Origin: Latrodectus hesperus
Lineage: Eukaryota > Arthropoda > Arachnida > Araneae > Theridiidae
Direction of reading: 5' to 3'
NCBI GenBank assembly: GCA_037975125.1
Contig: CM075857.1
Coordinates: forward strand, 86,438,699 to 86,502,698
DNA: 64,000 nucleotides
The notes beneath the pieces are model-generated. The model worked only from the letters and a program-made list of their open reading frames with translations. It ran no database searches and was not told where the DNA came from. Position 1 is the stretch's first letter. Each line of letters begins with the position of its first letter. The position numbers and the translations under genes are program-made. Positions 44,647-56,714 of the stretch are shown here, one piece after another.

Positions 44647-44731
44647 AAAATATAAAATGAATAGACTGGTAGAAACTAAAGCATATATTACTTTACACTA
44701 CAGGTTCTACCGGCCCGTTGATTTTATATTT
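44647..44731. repeat. Imperfect inverted repeat in a GC-elevated patch
   Basis: Arms at 44647-44676 and 44704-44731 share, read inward, 'aaatataaaat' and 'ggtagaa', with several mismatches between. The patch 44585-44745 is less AT-rich than the surroundings ('cccagtaaggggggcg', 'ctaccggcccgttg'). A foldback element is possible. Confidence 0.55.
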
Positions 44732-45869
44732 CTTACTGTGGACCAAATATAAAACTAATGGATTTATAGAACCCGCATTACATATCTTGCTTTAAAGTAA
44801 AATGCAATTTAACCCTTTTCTTGTGTTCATAAAGTATTTTAAAAAAGAAGACACCCCCGTTATGAAAATTATTAATTTATATAGGGATTATAAAAGTCTG
44901 TGCAAGCATTTATAAAACGGGCTTTTTGGGATTACGAACAGATTTATTTGGAAACATGTAGAAACATAATATCTGACTACGCCCACGAAAAATACCCAGA
45001 AATATACTTGAGTTACAACAGAGTGGGTTGAAAAATTTGTAGCAAATCAACATAGAAGCTAAATATAGGAGAAAGTATGTTGTTTTTAAAGAATATGATA
45101 CCAAAGCTATTTTGCAAGAATTAATAGTTAATCTAAAGATGTATCGTGAGTAGGTGTACATAGAGATGAGATATTTGATTTCAACCAATTTATTATTTTT
45201 CAACAGATGCAATAAAGTAAATTATTTCTCATTATTTACTTCACTTATAATAAAGCTGCACACATCTGCAAATGAATCATTATAAATGCAAAGGAATCAT
45301 TAAAAATATTTCCTTAATGAAAATATTCATTATATAAAATTTTTCATTGAGTGTTTAAATTTTGATTCTTAATTGTTGCATAAAATAACAACGTAATATG
45401 GATGGGTTTAATGTTGTAACTAGAGGTGAAAGGTTTCGATCCTGTTTCTGGAAAGTATTGTGCTTGATACATGAGACGGTTGCAGTTTGTATAAGATTAT
45501 CTATGAACGTCAAAAATTATATTGGGATCAATGTCCTGCCTCTGTCATGGAAGGGGTAGGAAATAATGTCATTTACTGTAGCGTTTTCTTCATGTGACAT
45601 TTTTTCAGAATTTCGAGGTGTTTCAAAGTATTTAGGAGGCTGAAATAGGCAGACACTAACCTGTCACAATAAACTTCCTTGACGTTAATCATTCAATGCT
45701 TGTTAGAGCACAGCTACTAATGCTATTAATTTATAGCTAATTAAACTAATATGTAAACAAAAATTTTTGTAGTTTCTGAAAAATTTAGATTATTTTTGAG
45801 TAATGATGTATTAAATAATATTAAAACAGATATAAGTGTCAATTATAAAGTACACTGTATGTATATTCA
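44732..45869. other. No supported gene
   Basis: AT-rich, with a less AT-rich stretch at 45400-45680 that carries a box-B-like 'ggtttcgatcctg' but no convincing tRNA-like head. The 100-codon minus-strand frame at 44910-45212 has no domain. Confidence 0.5.
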
Positions 45870-46350
<481 letters not shown>

Positions 46351-46353
<3 letters not shown>

Positions 46354-46891
46354 GAAACTTTTATAAAATAAAAATACTTCTTATATTCTAAACATAAAAG
46401 AAAAGAATCGACGGTTAAAAATATTTAAGTCTCATTATTTTATTCATGTTTTTAAATTAATTAAAAATATTTGTTTAATTGAGTTAAAAGAAATATTTGT
46501 GTTTATCCATTTAAATTTTATCCACACACTAAGAAGTGACATTATGGTAAAATAAATAAGAAAGCAATAGATAAAATAATTTATTGTAAATTAATCTACA
46601 ATAGAGAATTAATTTATTTATATTGTGTGAGCAACTGATTTTGTTTTAACAAAATATGTAATGATTAATTAATTAGATATTAATTACATATTAATTGTAA
46701 TACTTGATTTTAAATGTAAGTAAATATAGAAAAAATTATGCAGGGAAAGACATCATTCGCCTTTACCACTTCAGAAAGTAATATTAAACCATACAGACAA
46801 AAATTATGAGTCAAACTTTAACACCTTTTATCACATTAAAATAAATATTTTTTATATTATTAACATTATAAAAATTTTTTATACTATTAAC
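46351..46891. other. No gene seen
   Basis: AT-rich sequence without a supportable feature. Confidence 0.6.
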
Positions 46892-47051
46892 ATTAAATAT
46901 TTCTTTATATTTAATATTCTTTATGTATTTTATTTTAATATTTTTTATTATTCTTAATAAATATTTTTCTTATTAAATATTTCTTTATATTTAATATTCT
47001 TTATGTATTTTATTTTAATATTTTTTATTATTCTTAATAAATATTTTCAAT
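46892..47051. repeat. Tandem duplication, 2 x 80 bp
   Basis: The unit starting 'attaaatatttctttat' at 46892 returns at 46972 with a period of 80 and is essentially identical until the last few bases ('atatttttctt' against 'atattttcaat'). Confidence 0.92.
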
Positions 47052-49350
47052 ATATTAAATTAAACCTATCTATAAATATTTGTTAAGAATATACATGATA
47101 CTGTTTTTTTAATACATATTTCGATTAGAAAAAAGAAATTGAGATTATCAGATAATACATTTACTAGAGAAAAAATAAAACTGTTTTCTTTATTTCCCAT
47201 TAATTTTTAATAGGGAAAAGCTGTATATTGAATGCAATCACACTACATAATTTCAAATTTCCTTAGCTCTTTAAAATTGAAGAAATCTTCCTATTTTGCT
47301 TTTGAATACATAATTATTTAGAAGGTCTGTTATTTGACAGATTGATTGGTCAATTGATTATTTGAAAAGGATTACAAAATGACGTATAAACAATTGTCTG
47401 TATAATAAAGCGAAGTATTATAGTCAAGATTAAATGCATTTTATTGCAACTAAATTACAAATTAGAAATGATAATTTATACAAAGATATTTTATACTTAT
47501 AAATTAAATTTTAAAATAAAATTCTCTCATAAAGTAATAATTTTAAGCTTCAATTAAATAAGAAAATGTTATTATAAAGTAATGGTACAAATTGTAATGT
47601 ATAAAGATTAAAGCTCTTACTAGAAATGAGTCTACAAGTGTCGCATAGCTATCTAGTTTGCCTTTTCTTGGAAGTTACATTTAAATCTCTGAATTATTAA
47701 CATTATCTTAAATCTCCAACATTATGTATTCTAAAATCACACAGAGACATCAAGAGTTAATGAAGTTACCTTAAGCCACAATAATCATGTCTAGTTTACC
47801 AGACCATGAACAATTTAATGTCATTTTAAAACGGTTATCAGGTAGACATGCTATCAACAAGGTTACGGTAGTATTTTAATGAACTTAAGTTTTAGGAGAT
47901 AAATAGGAACAATAATTGATGAAATTTATATAATACAAGCGTCATGTATATTTTTGGGTTATTTAATATTAGTATTGAATTGATTAATTTATTTTGATAA
48001 TACTAAATGATTTTTATTTCAATTGCTTAAAAATTAAAATGTTAAAAAGCTGTAAATTATTACAATATAATCAATCTTCAGACATTATATTGATAAAGTA
48101 ACCATTTAAGAAATTTTATAATTTCTATTGCATCACAAGAAATAGATTGTGCATGGACGACAAAGGAATATCTAAGGATAATAAAAATTGGATATTAAAT
48201 TTGGGAATTTTGTATAATTGTGAATACAAGACACATAAAATTTACAATAACAATTTTTTAATTATTAAGTTTTTTAATATATTTTCAAATTAAAATTTCT
48301 TTTTTTGACAGAAATATTTGTAAAATCTGCAATCAAAAGTTACAGCATATTTTGAAAGGAAATATGAAAAACAATAAATACTTATTCAAACGTTAAATTA
48401 CATTTATAGGAACAAGCACTAAATAGAATGCAGTTATTTCTAGCAATCAAACTTATTCAAGAAATATTATTTTAACAATTAGCTTGCTGTACAAAATTAA
48501 ATAAATTTTTTAATTCTGATGTAGTCAAACTAATACAATTCGGTATAGATATTTTAAATTCTTTTTTAAGTTAAATTGAAATGAATTGTTATATACACAG
48601 GAAATAATTTTTTTTCTTTCCTTCTCTTTTCTCCCGTTCATTACAATTAGAGAAATCTTTTTAGAGACATCCAATTTTTCGAATCGATTTTCCTGCCAAA
48701 TACATTATTCTCTTTTCGGTTAGCAAACTTTATCATATTGCTTTCCTTTAATTGTAGTATGGGAAAATAACGAATTTGTTTTAAAAATTCCAGTATTCTT
48801 AAAAATACTTGCATTTTTTTTAAAAATTTGAATTAAAAATTCTGAAAGATGGAAACACAATGTTTATTGTAAAGGAATAATAAATAAGACATTATTCAAT
48901 AAATATATGTTTTTGAGTAAAATATATATCTCAAAAACTAAAAGTTTTGTATTTTATTGAATAGATGTTTTAATGTAAATGATTTTTCTTTTAAATTAAT
49001 GATAATGAGTGTATTTTTAAGTAAAATATTAAGAAACTAGTCAAATTATCTTCAAAAATTGAGCTTTTACTTATCTTTTTATTTCTTTTCATTATATAAA
49101 AGAAAAAAAAATAATGCAAGAAAATTGAATTCAATCTGTTACAAAACAATTTTAAAATAGTATTACATATTATTATTGATAATATGAATTCGAATTCTCA
49201 TACAGGTGTTTACCAGGATAGTAAAAACACCCAGAGATATATCAGCAAAATTTTGCTAATATGCGATAATATGGCAAAGGGCTACACACAGCGTGCAATA
49301 GAACTTGGATACACCTGTAAATAGGATAATACATTGATTAATGTTTGAGG
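47052..49350. other. No gene seen
   Basis: AT-rich sequence without a supportable feature. Confidence 0.6.
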
Positions 49351-50890
49351 AATATTCTGTTTAAGAAATATCTGTTTTTCAAATTTACATCCATTCTGTT
49401 ATGGGGAAAACTTTACAAAATTATTCGTATGACCAAAATGGTTTTCCACTAATCATTCAAGTCCAAGTGAAATGATATTTCTGGGGATGGGCTGCCAAGT
49501 ATTGGGGGTCTTTGCTTCAGAATTGGAAGACTTCTCAAGGTTGCTTCTATCTAACTGGTAGAGTATATGATGCAGATCGGTATACTGATGGTGTGAGGAT
49601 TTTCGTAGTGGAAGAACCAGTACTGAAAAAAGGTTATGATCTGATCAAGCACATCTGACAGCATGTAAATATAGACTGTCTTATAGGATTAATTGAGAAA
49701 CCACCACCAATCAAGAAATAGCGAAGGAAATGTATGTGAAGAAAGGAAATGTTCACATAATACTTAACGAAACTGTTTGGATTTGCTCGCAATGAGTTCC
49801 GACACATTTGACAGAGGAGTAGAAAATTCATCATATGTTTTTTTTGTCTGCAGCACTTTAGGTTGTACCATGGAAGGGGGAACCAATTATTTTCAAGATT
49901 GGCGTGGATGGAAATTGGTACCATCTCTTAATTCAATCACTAAAAGCATAAGCATATATTAGAGAATCCCTTCAACGCTGCAGAAATCTCGCTAGCTAAA
50001 TGGAGCGAGAAAAGATGATATGTTGTTGTTGTTGTTGCATGCCCCCAAAGGCCAGCAGCGCCAGACCAGGTCCATGACGTTGTACACTTTACAATAATCC
50101 AAAACCAGATGAGGGTTGTCAACTAAGTCTAGCCTGGAAAGCCCCAGGCACTCAAGGATATGTTCAGGTGAAGCCTGCTCGGTAGAGCAGTTGGTACAGG
50201 TTTTAAAGGTTTGGGAACCCTCAGAAGATTTTAGAGTTTTTAGATGTCCACTTCGAAATCGGGCGAGAATAGTTTGTTCCTGTCGACTTAAGTAGTTGGT
50301 CAGGGAGCCTCCGGGACGGGAACTTTGGAACCAGTAATGTACCGGAGGGATAATCCAAGTTATCCTGTTCTTAATTTTTTCTCTGGAGTGAATCTCCGTG
50401 AAAGTGAGAGGAGCTATGTGATGATATTAACGTGATTCTTCGCCGTTTATGGCTCAGAAATGTTGGAATGACTATCTACTATTGCGACTGTCACACATTT
50501 GACGTTTTGTGTAACATTTCATAAGCTAAAAAAGAATGCCAAATCCACATAACAGCATGGCGATTTGGCATATTGTCACACAGGGTTATCATATTGCATG
50601 ATATTGCTTGTCCTCATGTGGCTGTGATGTGCCAAAGATTATTACATCAATTGCAATATGTGATTTTCAAACACCTCCTTAACATCCGGAAGTCTTACAT
50701 TCCGACAACAATACCTTGAATTCACTCAAACAGCTCTGGGGAGACGACGATTTACCAACGATATGAGATCCAAGCTTCTGTTGAAAATTTTCACCGCAAC
50801 TAATCACAGAGTTTCTTCATCCAATATATATGTACGCTCGTGTACCGTTAAGATACTTGTTTTAACCAACAAGGTGACTTTTTCATGCTT
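49351..50890 (+). pseudogene. Mariner transposase relic, split by a retroelement
   Basis: Fragments of a mariner-type transposase lie in order on the plus strand in shifting frames. FRSGRTSTE (about 49601) and QEIAKEMYVKKGNVHIILNE (49712) are from the N-terminal helix-turn-helix region, followed by VPTHLTEE. After the insertion at 50022-50419 comes VIILHDIACPHVAVMCQ (50585), where functional copies have LLHDNARPH around a catalytic Asp. Then GRRRFTND (near 50738) and CFNQQGDFF (50858) mark the C-terminus. Subtracting the insert, spacing fits a protein of about 345 residues. Many stops and frameshifts show it is long dead. No terminal repeats were identified, and the start coordinate is an estimate from family length. 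Confidence 0.75.
50022..50419 (-). mobile_element. Non-LTR retrotransposon 3' end (RNase H C-terminus), 5'-truncated
   Basis: On the minus strand a frame is open from 50426 to a stop at 49992. It contains LTFTEIHSREK, PPVHYWF, QTILARFRSGHLKTLKSSEG, CTNCSTEQASPEHILECLGL and VLDYCKVYNVMDLV, ending in PLGAC and an Asn run. This is the C-terminal tail of the RNase H region of a spider-type non-LTR element, equivalent to the SGHTRGL...LDCLGL part of 18232-19112. The Asn run is the (CAA)n tail. Both sides carry gatgatat (50014-50021 and 50420-50427), a target-site duplication within the mariner relic. Strong 5' truncation is typical of LINE insertion. It lacks stops, unlike its host, so it is younger. 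Confidence 0.9.
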
Positions 50891-53295
50891 ATCTATATAT
50901 TACTCTTTTACATGCCATTTGGGTGACACTTATATATATGCATTTAACTGTTACATTATTCATATTTCATTTTATTACGTTTAAATAATTTATATGTCAA
51001 ATTGGTGAATAAAACAAATTAAAAAATCAATGAAATATGTTTTTCTTATGTACATAAAAAGAAGCAACTAATATGACTTTCTTTTATTTTCAATTAAATA
51101 AATAAAAATATTCATTACATTAAGTTAATAATGAAATATTTTAAGTAGACATACTCTTAAGATAAGAAGCAAAATATTTTATTTTTATGGATGAATTTGA
51201 AATTAAACTTTATCTTAAGTTGTAGATTTACTTTCCATGTTTAAAAAATAAAAACATTTGAATTTCGTAAGCTAAGATTAAGTTCAAAATTTACTTTTCC
51301 TTCTAAAATCTCTGGGTTTTTCTTGCTCAGAAATTGTTTTGTGTGTCAGATACTAAAATAACATGTACAAAATTATCCGCACACCCTGTATTATCTTCTG
51401 TAATTGAATTTATCTTTAATATTTTTTTATGATAAAATACAGATCAGTTATTTAATATTACGCGAACATTATTTTAAAAATTATTTGAAAGAACATTGTT
51501 AAAATCTAACAAGATTAAGGCATCTCGCCTAAAATGAATCTTTGTTATTTCTTCTTTGTATTTAATTCAATATAAAGTAGTCAGTTGCATTTAATGATAA
51601 GAAATCAAAGAAACATTTTTTTAGGTTGAAATTGACTATATCCTATTTGAAAAGTGTCTAATAAATTTCTTATATTTCATTTTGAAAGTCTCATATATCT
51701 TAATCTTTATATCTTCTTTTAGAATAAAGATGATTAAATTTAAATTAAATAAACCAAAAGAATAATTTAGCTTATAAAAATAGCTCACTATTTATATGCA
51801 CAGTTAAAGTTTAATTTGTAAAATTAATTTTCTTGTTAGAAATGTTGTATAATTTTATTTAAACAACGTTTTATATAAATAATATTTGATTAAAGTTGAG
51901 AAAAATTCATCATATTTAAATATGTAATTAAAAAATTAATTGATAATCATATTTTCTAAACTAAAGTTGAATGCATTTTTACGAAAAGTTTTTCAAGTCA
52001 TTTGAGTTTAATGGAATTATACAGATTAAACTCGAAATTACAATAGGAATTCTTTCAAATAATTAATGCATAAAAATATCATACAAATAATAGATTTCAT
52101 TAAATTTTCTTACATTTTTAAATAATATACTTCATTTAAATTAAATGAATGCAGGAAATAAAATTCATAGCTAATTATTTATTTGTTCTTTTTTAAGCAA
52201 TTTAGAAAGGTAATTTTCTTATTAGAATTAATAACATGATTTAATTTAAATAATAATTTATTTTTGAGTAATATTTGTTTTAATTCAGAAATCACCATAT
52301 CTTAATGGGTTATTATAAAATTAATTAATGATTATATGAATCGCAATTAAATGCTAAATATATTTTTCCACGAATTCGTCCAACAAGCTGTTTTTGAGTA
52401 AGCGAAAATAAGTCGATGCATTTTGAGATTCACGGGTTTTAGGGAATTAACTTTAATTTCCTCTAAAGGATACATAAAGGATACTAATAAATTTTATTAT
52501 TTTTATTTCGTTTTTAAATGGATGACATTATTATTTTATCATTACGTAGACGTAATGTTACTAAACACTTACCAGCTTCCTTAAAATGAATATTCTTTTT
52601 AAAAACAATATTAGCAATTATAATTAAATATTTATTATAAGTAGCATTAAAGTTTTTATTTGTAATATTTTAGAGTTCATTTATTTTAAAACAAAGTAAG
52701 AATTTATTATTCCTTACTCGCATTATAATACAATTAAGAAACTAAAATATAATGAATCAAAATTACTTTTTTGAACAATCAAATTTGAAAACTTTTTCAG
52801 AATTTTTATTTCTATTTGATTATATATATAAACTAAAATAAACTTAATCCAGTGCTTAAATTTAATTTATTTAAATGATTATATGGGCAAATACATTTTA
52901 TAAATCATGCTCTAATTCTGATATTCAATAAACTTATCTTCATAATTTAATCAAATTTCAAATAATTTTGTGTTACAATATTGAACACAGTGACCAGATT
53001 TGACTGATATGGTGAAAAAATATTTTGTTAGAACCAAATCTTCATTAAGAGTGATTGACAGGCTTGTGTTTCCTGTAATATTAATAAAAGTCGCCGTAAT
53101 GGATGTTGTGACGAGAATCCTTAAAGCTGCACATCAACTCAGTTTCGTTTGGATAACTGCAATCTTGCACATGAACAGAGTCCAAGAATCAAGGTAAATA
53201 ACAATGGTTGCGTAAGCTATCTATTTTATCGGAATACTTCTTCTTGAGTATTTAAGATGCGGCATTAGTAAAATCATGCTTATTTATCTAATATC
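50891..53295. other. No supported gene
   Basis: AT-rich. A 65-codon plus-strand frame at 53000-53193 ends at CAAG|GTAAAT, a splice-donor match, but has no domain or acceptor and is left unannotated. Confidence 0.5.
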
Positions 53296-53632
53296 AGGAT
53301 CATACTAATTGACTATGATACTGGGATCATACTAGAGTTGACTATCATACTAGGATCATACTAGAGTTGACTATCATACTAGGATCATACTAGTTGACTA
53401 TCATACTAGGATCATACTAGTTGACTATCATACTAGGATCATACTAGTTGACTATCATACCAGTTGACTATCATACTAGGATCATACTAGTTAACTATCA
53501 TACTAAAATGATACTAGTTGACTATCATACTAGGATCATGCCATTTGACGATGATACTAAGATCATACTAGTTGACTATCATACTAGGGTCCTACTAGTT
53601 GACTGTCATACTAGGATAACACTAGTTGAATA
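53296..53632. repeat. 27-bp minisatellite, about 12 units
   Basis: The unit is ttgactatcatactaggatc followed by atactag. Early units include an extra 'ag' (29 bp). Later units vary (ggatcatgcc, aaaatgata, gggtccta). Because 27 is divisible by three, the array reads open on the plus strand as a 9-residue repeat (VDYHTRIIL-like), within a frame from 53448 to 53756. Each unit contains a palindromic actagt or near match. Confidence 0.95.
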
Positions 53633-54956
53633 CCAACGTATGCTGATCGAAGTTCCTTCATTTTACATTAATTTCATAACATCTTTTTTACGTAACCAAC
53701 ATTTGGGTGCAATTCCTGATACAGAAAATATCTTTCTAGATTTTGATTTTATGTGAAACGTAGATGATATTCATTATATTTATATTGTGTTGTACTTTGA
53801 TCATAGAATACGAATAAATTGATAATTTCAGTGTATAGCAATTTTTTAATGTAAATATATGCTGCTTGCTAGAATCATGGTAATCAGTCAACAGCGTGAG
53901 AGACTCTGTGTGCATAATACAATATACACAGATGATAAAATTAAAAAGAAGCAATTTTTTATTTCATTATATAAATTTAACAATTCTGAGACAAAAACAA
54001 GATTATTTAAATCAATATAATTGATTTTATGTAATATTTCATATCTTATTTGTCAAGTTATTATTAACAGAATACATAACAAATTAACGAGTGATAAAAC
54101 AAAAATGAATGAGAAATTAATATTCTGTTAAATGAATATGAAAACCCCAATAATTTTTCAAATATGCTGTATATCAATTTATATTATTACAAGTAGTTTC
54201 ATACATTATTTTCTAGTTTATTCTTTTGTTTTATTTTTTTACGCGAACATACTTGCACCTCTTATCCTTTTATTTGTATGTATATTTAAAATTAATTTAA
54301 AAAGTTGATTTATAAAATTAAAATTTGAAAGATAAAGAAATAGACAAATTGCAAATTGGTAAGCAAAATTTCGAAACTACGGTAACAAAATTTCTAAGAA
54401 TTCATAAGTTATTCATTACAAAAATAAATGTTAATTTATATTTATTTTTGAGATTTATAAAAAAAGAGATATTTTTTATCAGCAAAATAAATAAGGCATA
54501 CCAATAAACTGCAAATAAGAGAATTTATTATGGTAGGAAAAGGAATAGAAATTAGGATTTATATTTATTTCAAACAAAAAAAAATATTTATAAAGAATAA
54601 ATTGATTATTTTAAATGGAGAGAAGGAAGTATATTTACTTCAAAGCAAAAACAAAGTGTTTATAATTCTAATTTCCTAAAATAAGAATATATGTTAAAAT
54701 ATTTTTCTTATTAATAAATAAAAAATTTTCTTGATAGTATATAATTTTAAAATAATTTAGTTAAAGGATGTTTCACAATGTCGTTCGCAGTTTTGTAACG
54801 AAGCTTTTTATTTTTAGACAAGAAAAAAAGGGAATATTTTAACCTTTAATTTTAGCTTTGATATAAGTTAAAACGTAAATAAAGCAGATAAATATAATTT
54901 CCAATTACTGTTAACGAAAAAAATCAATGTAAAGGAATATATACCAATCTTTCAAA
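53633..54956. other. No gene seen
   Basis: AT-rich sequence without a supportable feature. Confidence 0.6.
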
Positions 54957-55227
54957 TGTTGTTGTCGTGTGCCAGCTAGGCTGGCATTATGGGGTGCGTT
55001 GCTCCACTTTTCCAACTGAACCATATTTAGATGTGGCGTCCGACTTTCTCAGTACACATATGCCATAGGAACCCGTTTATAGAGTAGGCAACCATTCACA
55101 ACCTGTTCATACAAGGAAAGGACAAAGACAGGACAGATAGAGTGGGAAAGTACAGCCCTGCACGAACCGGGATTAGAACCCAGGATCTCAGCAGTCAGGC
55201 ATGCTGACCACTAGACAAATCGGGCGG
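54957..55227 (-). mobile_element. tRNA-derived SINE, family B, intact with target duplication
   Basis: On the minus strand the head reads 'gatttgtctagtggtcagca' (box A) and 'gggttctaatcccggttcg' (box B), with the same body as 1645-1947 and a (CAA)n end. The 12-base word caatctttcaaa flanks the element exactly (54945-54956 and 55228-55239). The intact boxes and perfect flanks suggest it is younger than the copy at 1645. Confidence 0.94.
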
Positions 55228-55239
55228 CAATCTTTCAAA

Positions 55240-56020
55240 AAAAATTTTTTTAATATATATTTTGAAAATTTTTTAGAAAGTTGTGTTTTTAGAAAATAAA
55301 ATTATATAAATATATGTGAATATTATCACATATACATATTTATGTAATTTGTTTATATTATGTAATGATTTTTTTAAGCAGCATTTTTTTTTAATTTTTA
55401 AATTTGTAATTAAAGGAAATTGCAAAAATTTAGGGTTCGCAAATAAGTTCATTTTTAAACATATCTTTCTTAAATGACAAACCGTGAAATTATCTCTTTT
55501 AGGAAATTGGAAAAATGTTATTTTACAGCTTTGAATTTTGGAAGGTATAATTTGAAACACTTTGAAACACCACAGTGACGTTTTAGCAATTATTATTATG
55601 ATGATAATTAAATTAGATTTTAAATAGTGGTTTAAAAACAAATACACGATGTATGTAATTTTTAAGACAAATGTGGCAAAAAGAAAGTTAATTAGACAAA
55701 TGTCGTACAAGTCTTTCGTAGAATCTATTCTACAAAAGAATAGATTCTACATATGAAAGGAAGAAAAGAAAAATATTTAACTGATATTAGCAAACTAGTA
55801 TTGTAGAATTCATTGCTTTTTGGAGTTTCTCTGAAAAGAATGGGAAAATTACCTGAGTAACTGAATGCAAATTTATCTTTTATGTAGAAGAATTATGGAA
55901 AGTGAAGAATAAAAATTCAAATGCCTTACAAATATGATCCAAATTGATGTTGAATCCATGGTATTTTATTTTTGGTTGATCTGTGACAATGAAAACTTAA
56001 TTTCGACAGCTAAAATTCTA
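55240..56020. other. No gene; hairpin at 55713-55755
   Basis: AT-rich. At 55718-55750 gtagaatctattct and its exact reverse complement flank a 5-base loop (acaaa), with a further 'ctttc'/'gaaag' pairing outside a small bulge. A 145-codon minus-strand frame at 55273-55710 is hydrophobic low-complexity without a domain. Confidence 0.6.
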
Positions 56021-56714
56021 CAGTGGGTGATCGGCTAACGAACAGTTCGGACTGCGAACAAATCGGACAACGAATATATATTCGGATAACGAATTAAAAC
56101 GAATTCTAACGAACACTTCTACACTCTCGGAGCATATTGCCTAACCCAACGGAACAGAAATCATTTTTCATCTCTCTTGAATTATGTTGCTTGTTTATTA
56201 AACGTCAAAGTTCTATACTGGAAAAAAATATTTTTCCAATAGAATATTTATAGCCTAAGTAGACTTTCAGTTTCGGTTTCGATTTCATTCAAAACCGAAA
56301 TTTATTTCATCTTGACTACCCCCCTTCTGTGAGAGATTGCTTAAGCAATGATCTTAAAATGGCATCCAAAACCAAGCTGATATTAGTAAGGTTTGGAATT
56401 TTTAGAACGACAATGTTATTAATCACTTCCGGAAAGTCTTAAAAAAGAGAGAAAAGCAATCGATGTTCGACATGCTCTTTAATGCCCCATAAACAAAAAA
56501 GAAAAGAAAAGGACTGATTAATATGCAAGACTAAACGCATGTATTATTTTTAATAACATTACTGAGAAATACATATTTTTTAAAATTTCATTTTTAGGAT
56601 CTCCAGAATCGATTTCGCAAAAAAATCTATGGTAAATTGATCGGTTAACGAACATAGTTCGGATAGCGAAGATAGTCTTGTAGCGGATTATATTCATTAA
56701 CCAATCACCAACTG
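56021..56714 (+). mobile_element. Pogo/Tigger-like DNA transposon, deleted
   Basis: The ends are inverted: cagtgggtgatcggctaacg at 56021, and on the other strand at the right end cagttggtgattggttaatg. They start with CAG and are preceded by TA on the left (TG on the right), as in pogo/Tigger elements that duplicate TA. Subterminal words 'cggataacgaa', 'cggctaacgaa' and 'cggttaacgaa' recur several times near both ends. Inside, about 56389-56490, a frame reads VWNF, stop, NDNVINHFRKVLKK, which resembles the C-terminal 'AW..V...TI.NCFRK' region of Tigger/CENP-B-like transposases. At 694 bp it cannot encode a full transposase. Confidence 0.65.

Noticed and set aside
45400..45680. Box-B-like 'ggtttcgatcctg' suggesting another tRNA-SINE
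   Set aside because: No box A at proper distance and no body shared with the SINE families in this window.
49202..49320. Imperfect inverted words 'tacaggtgttta' and 'tacacctgta' near the mariner start, as possible terminal repeats
   Set aside because: Both lie on the same side of the transposase relic and no counterpart was seen after 50890.
53000..53193. Possible exon ending at CAAG|GTAAAT
   Set aside because: A donor match alone in AT-rich DNA is weak, with no acceptor, no domain and no neighbouring exon.
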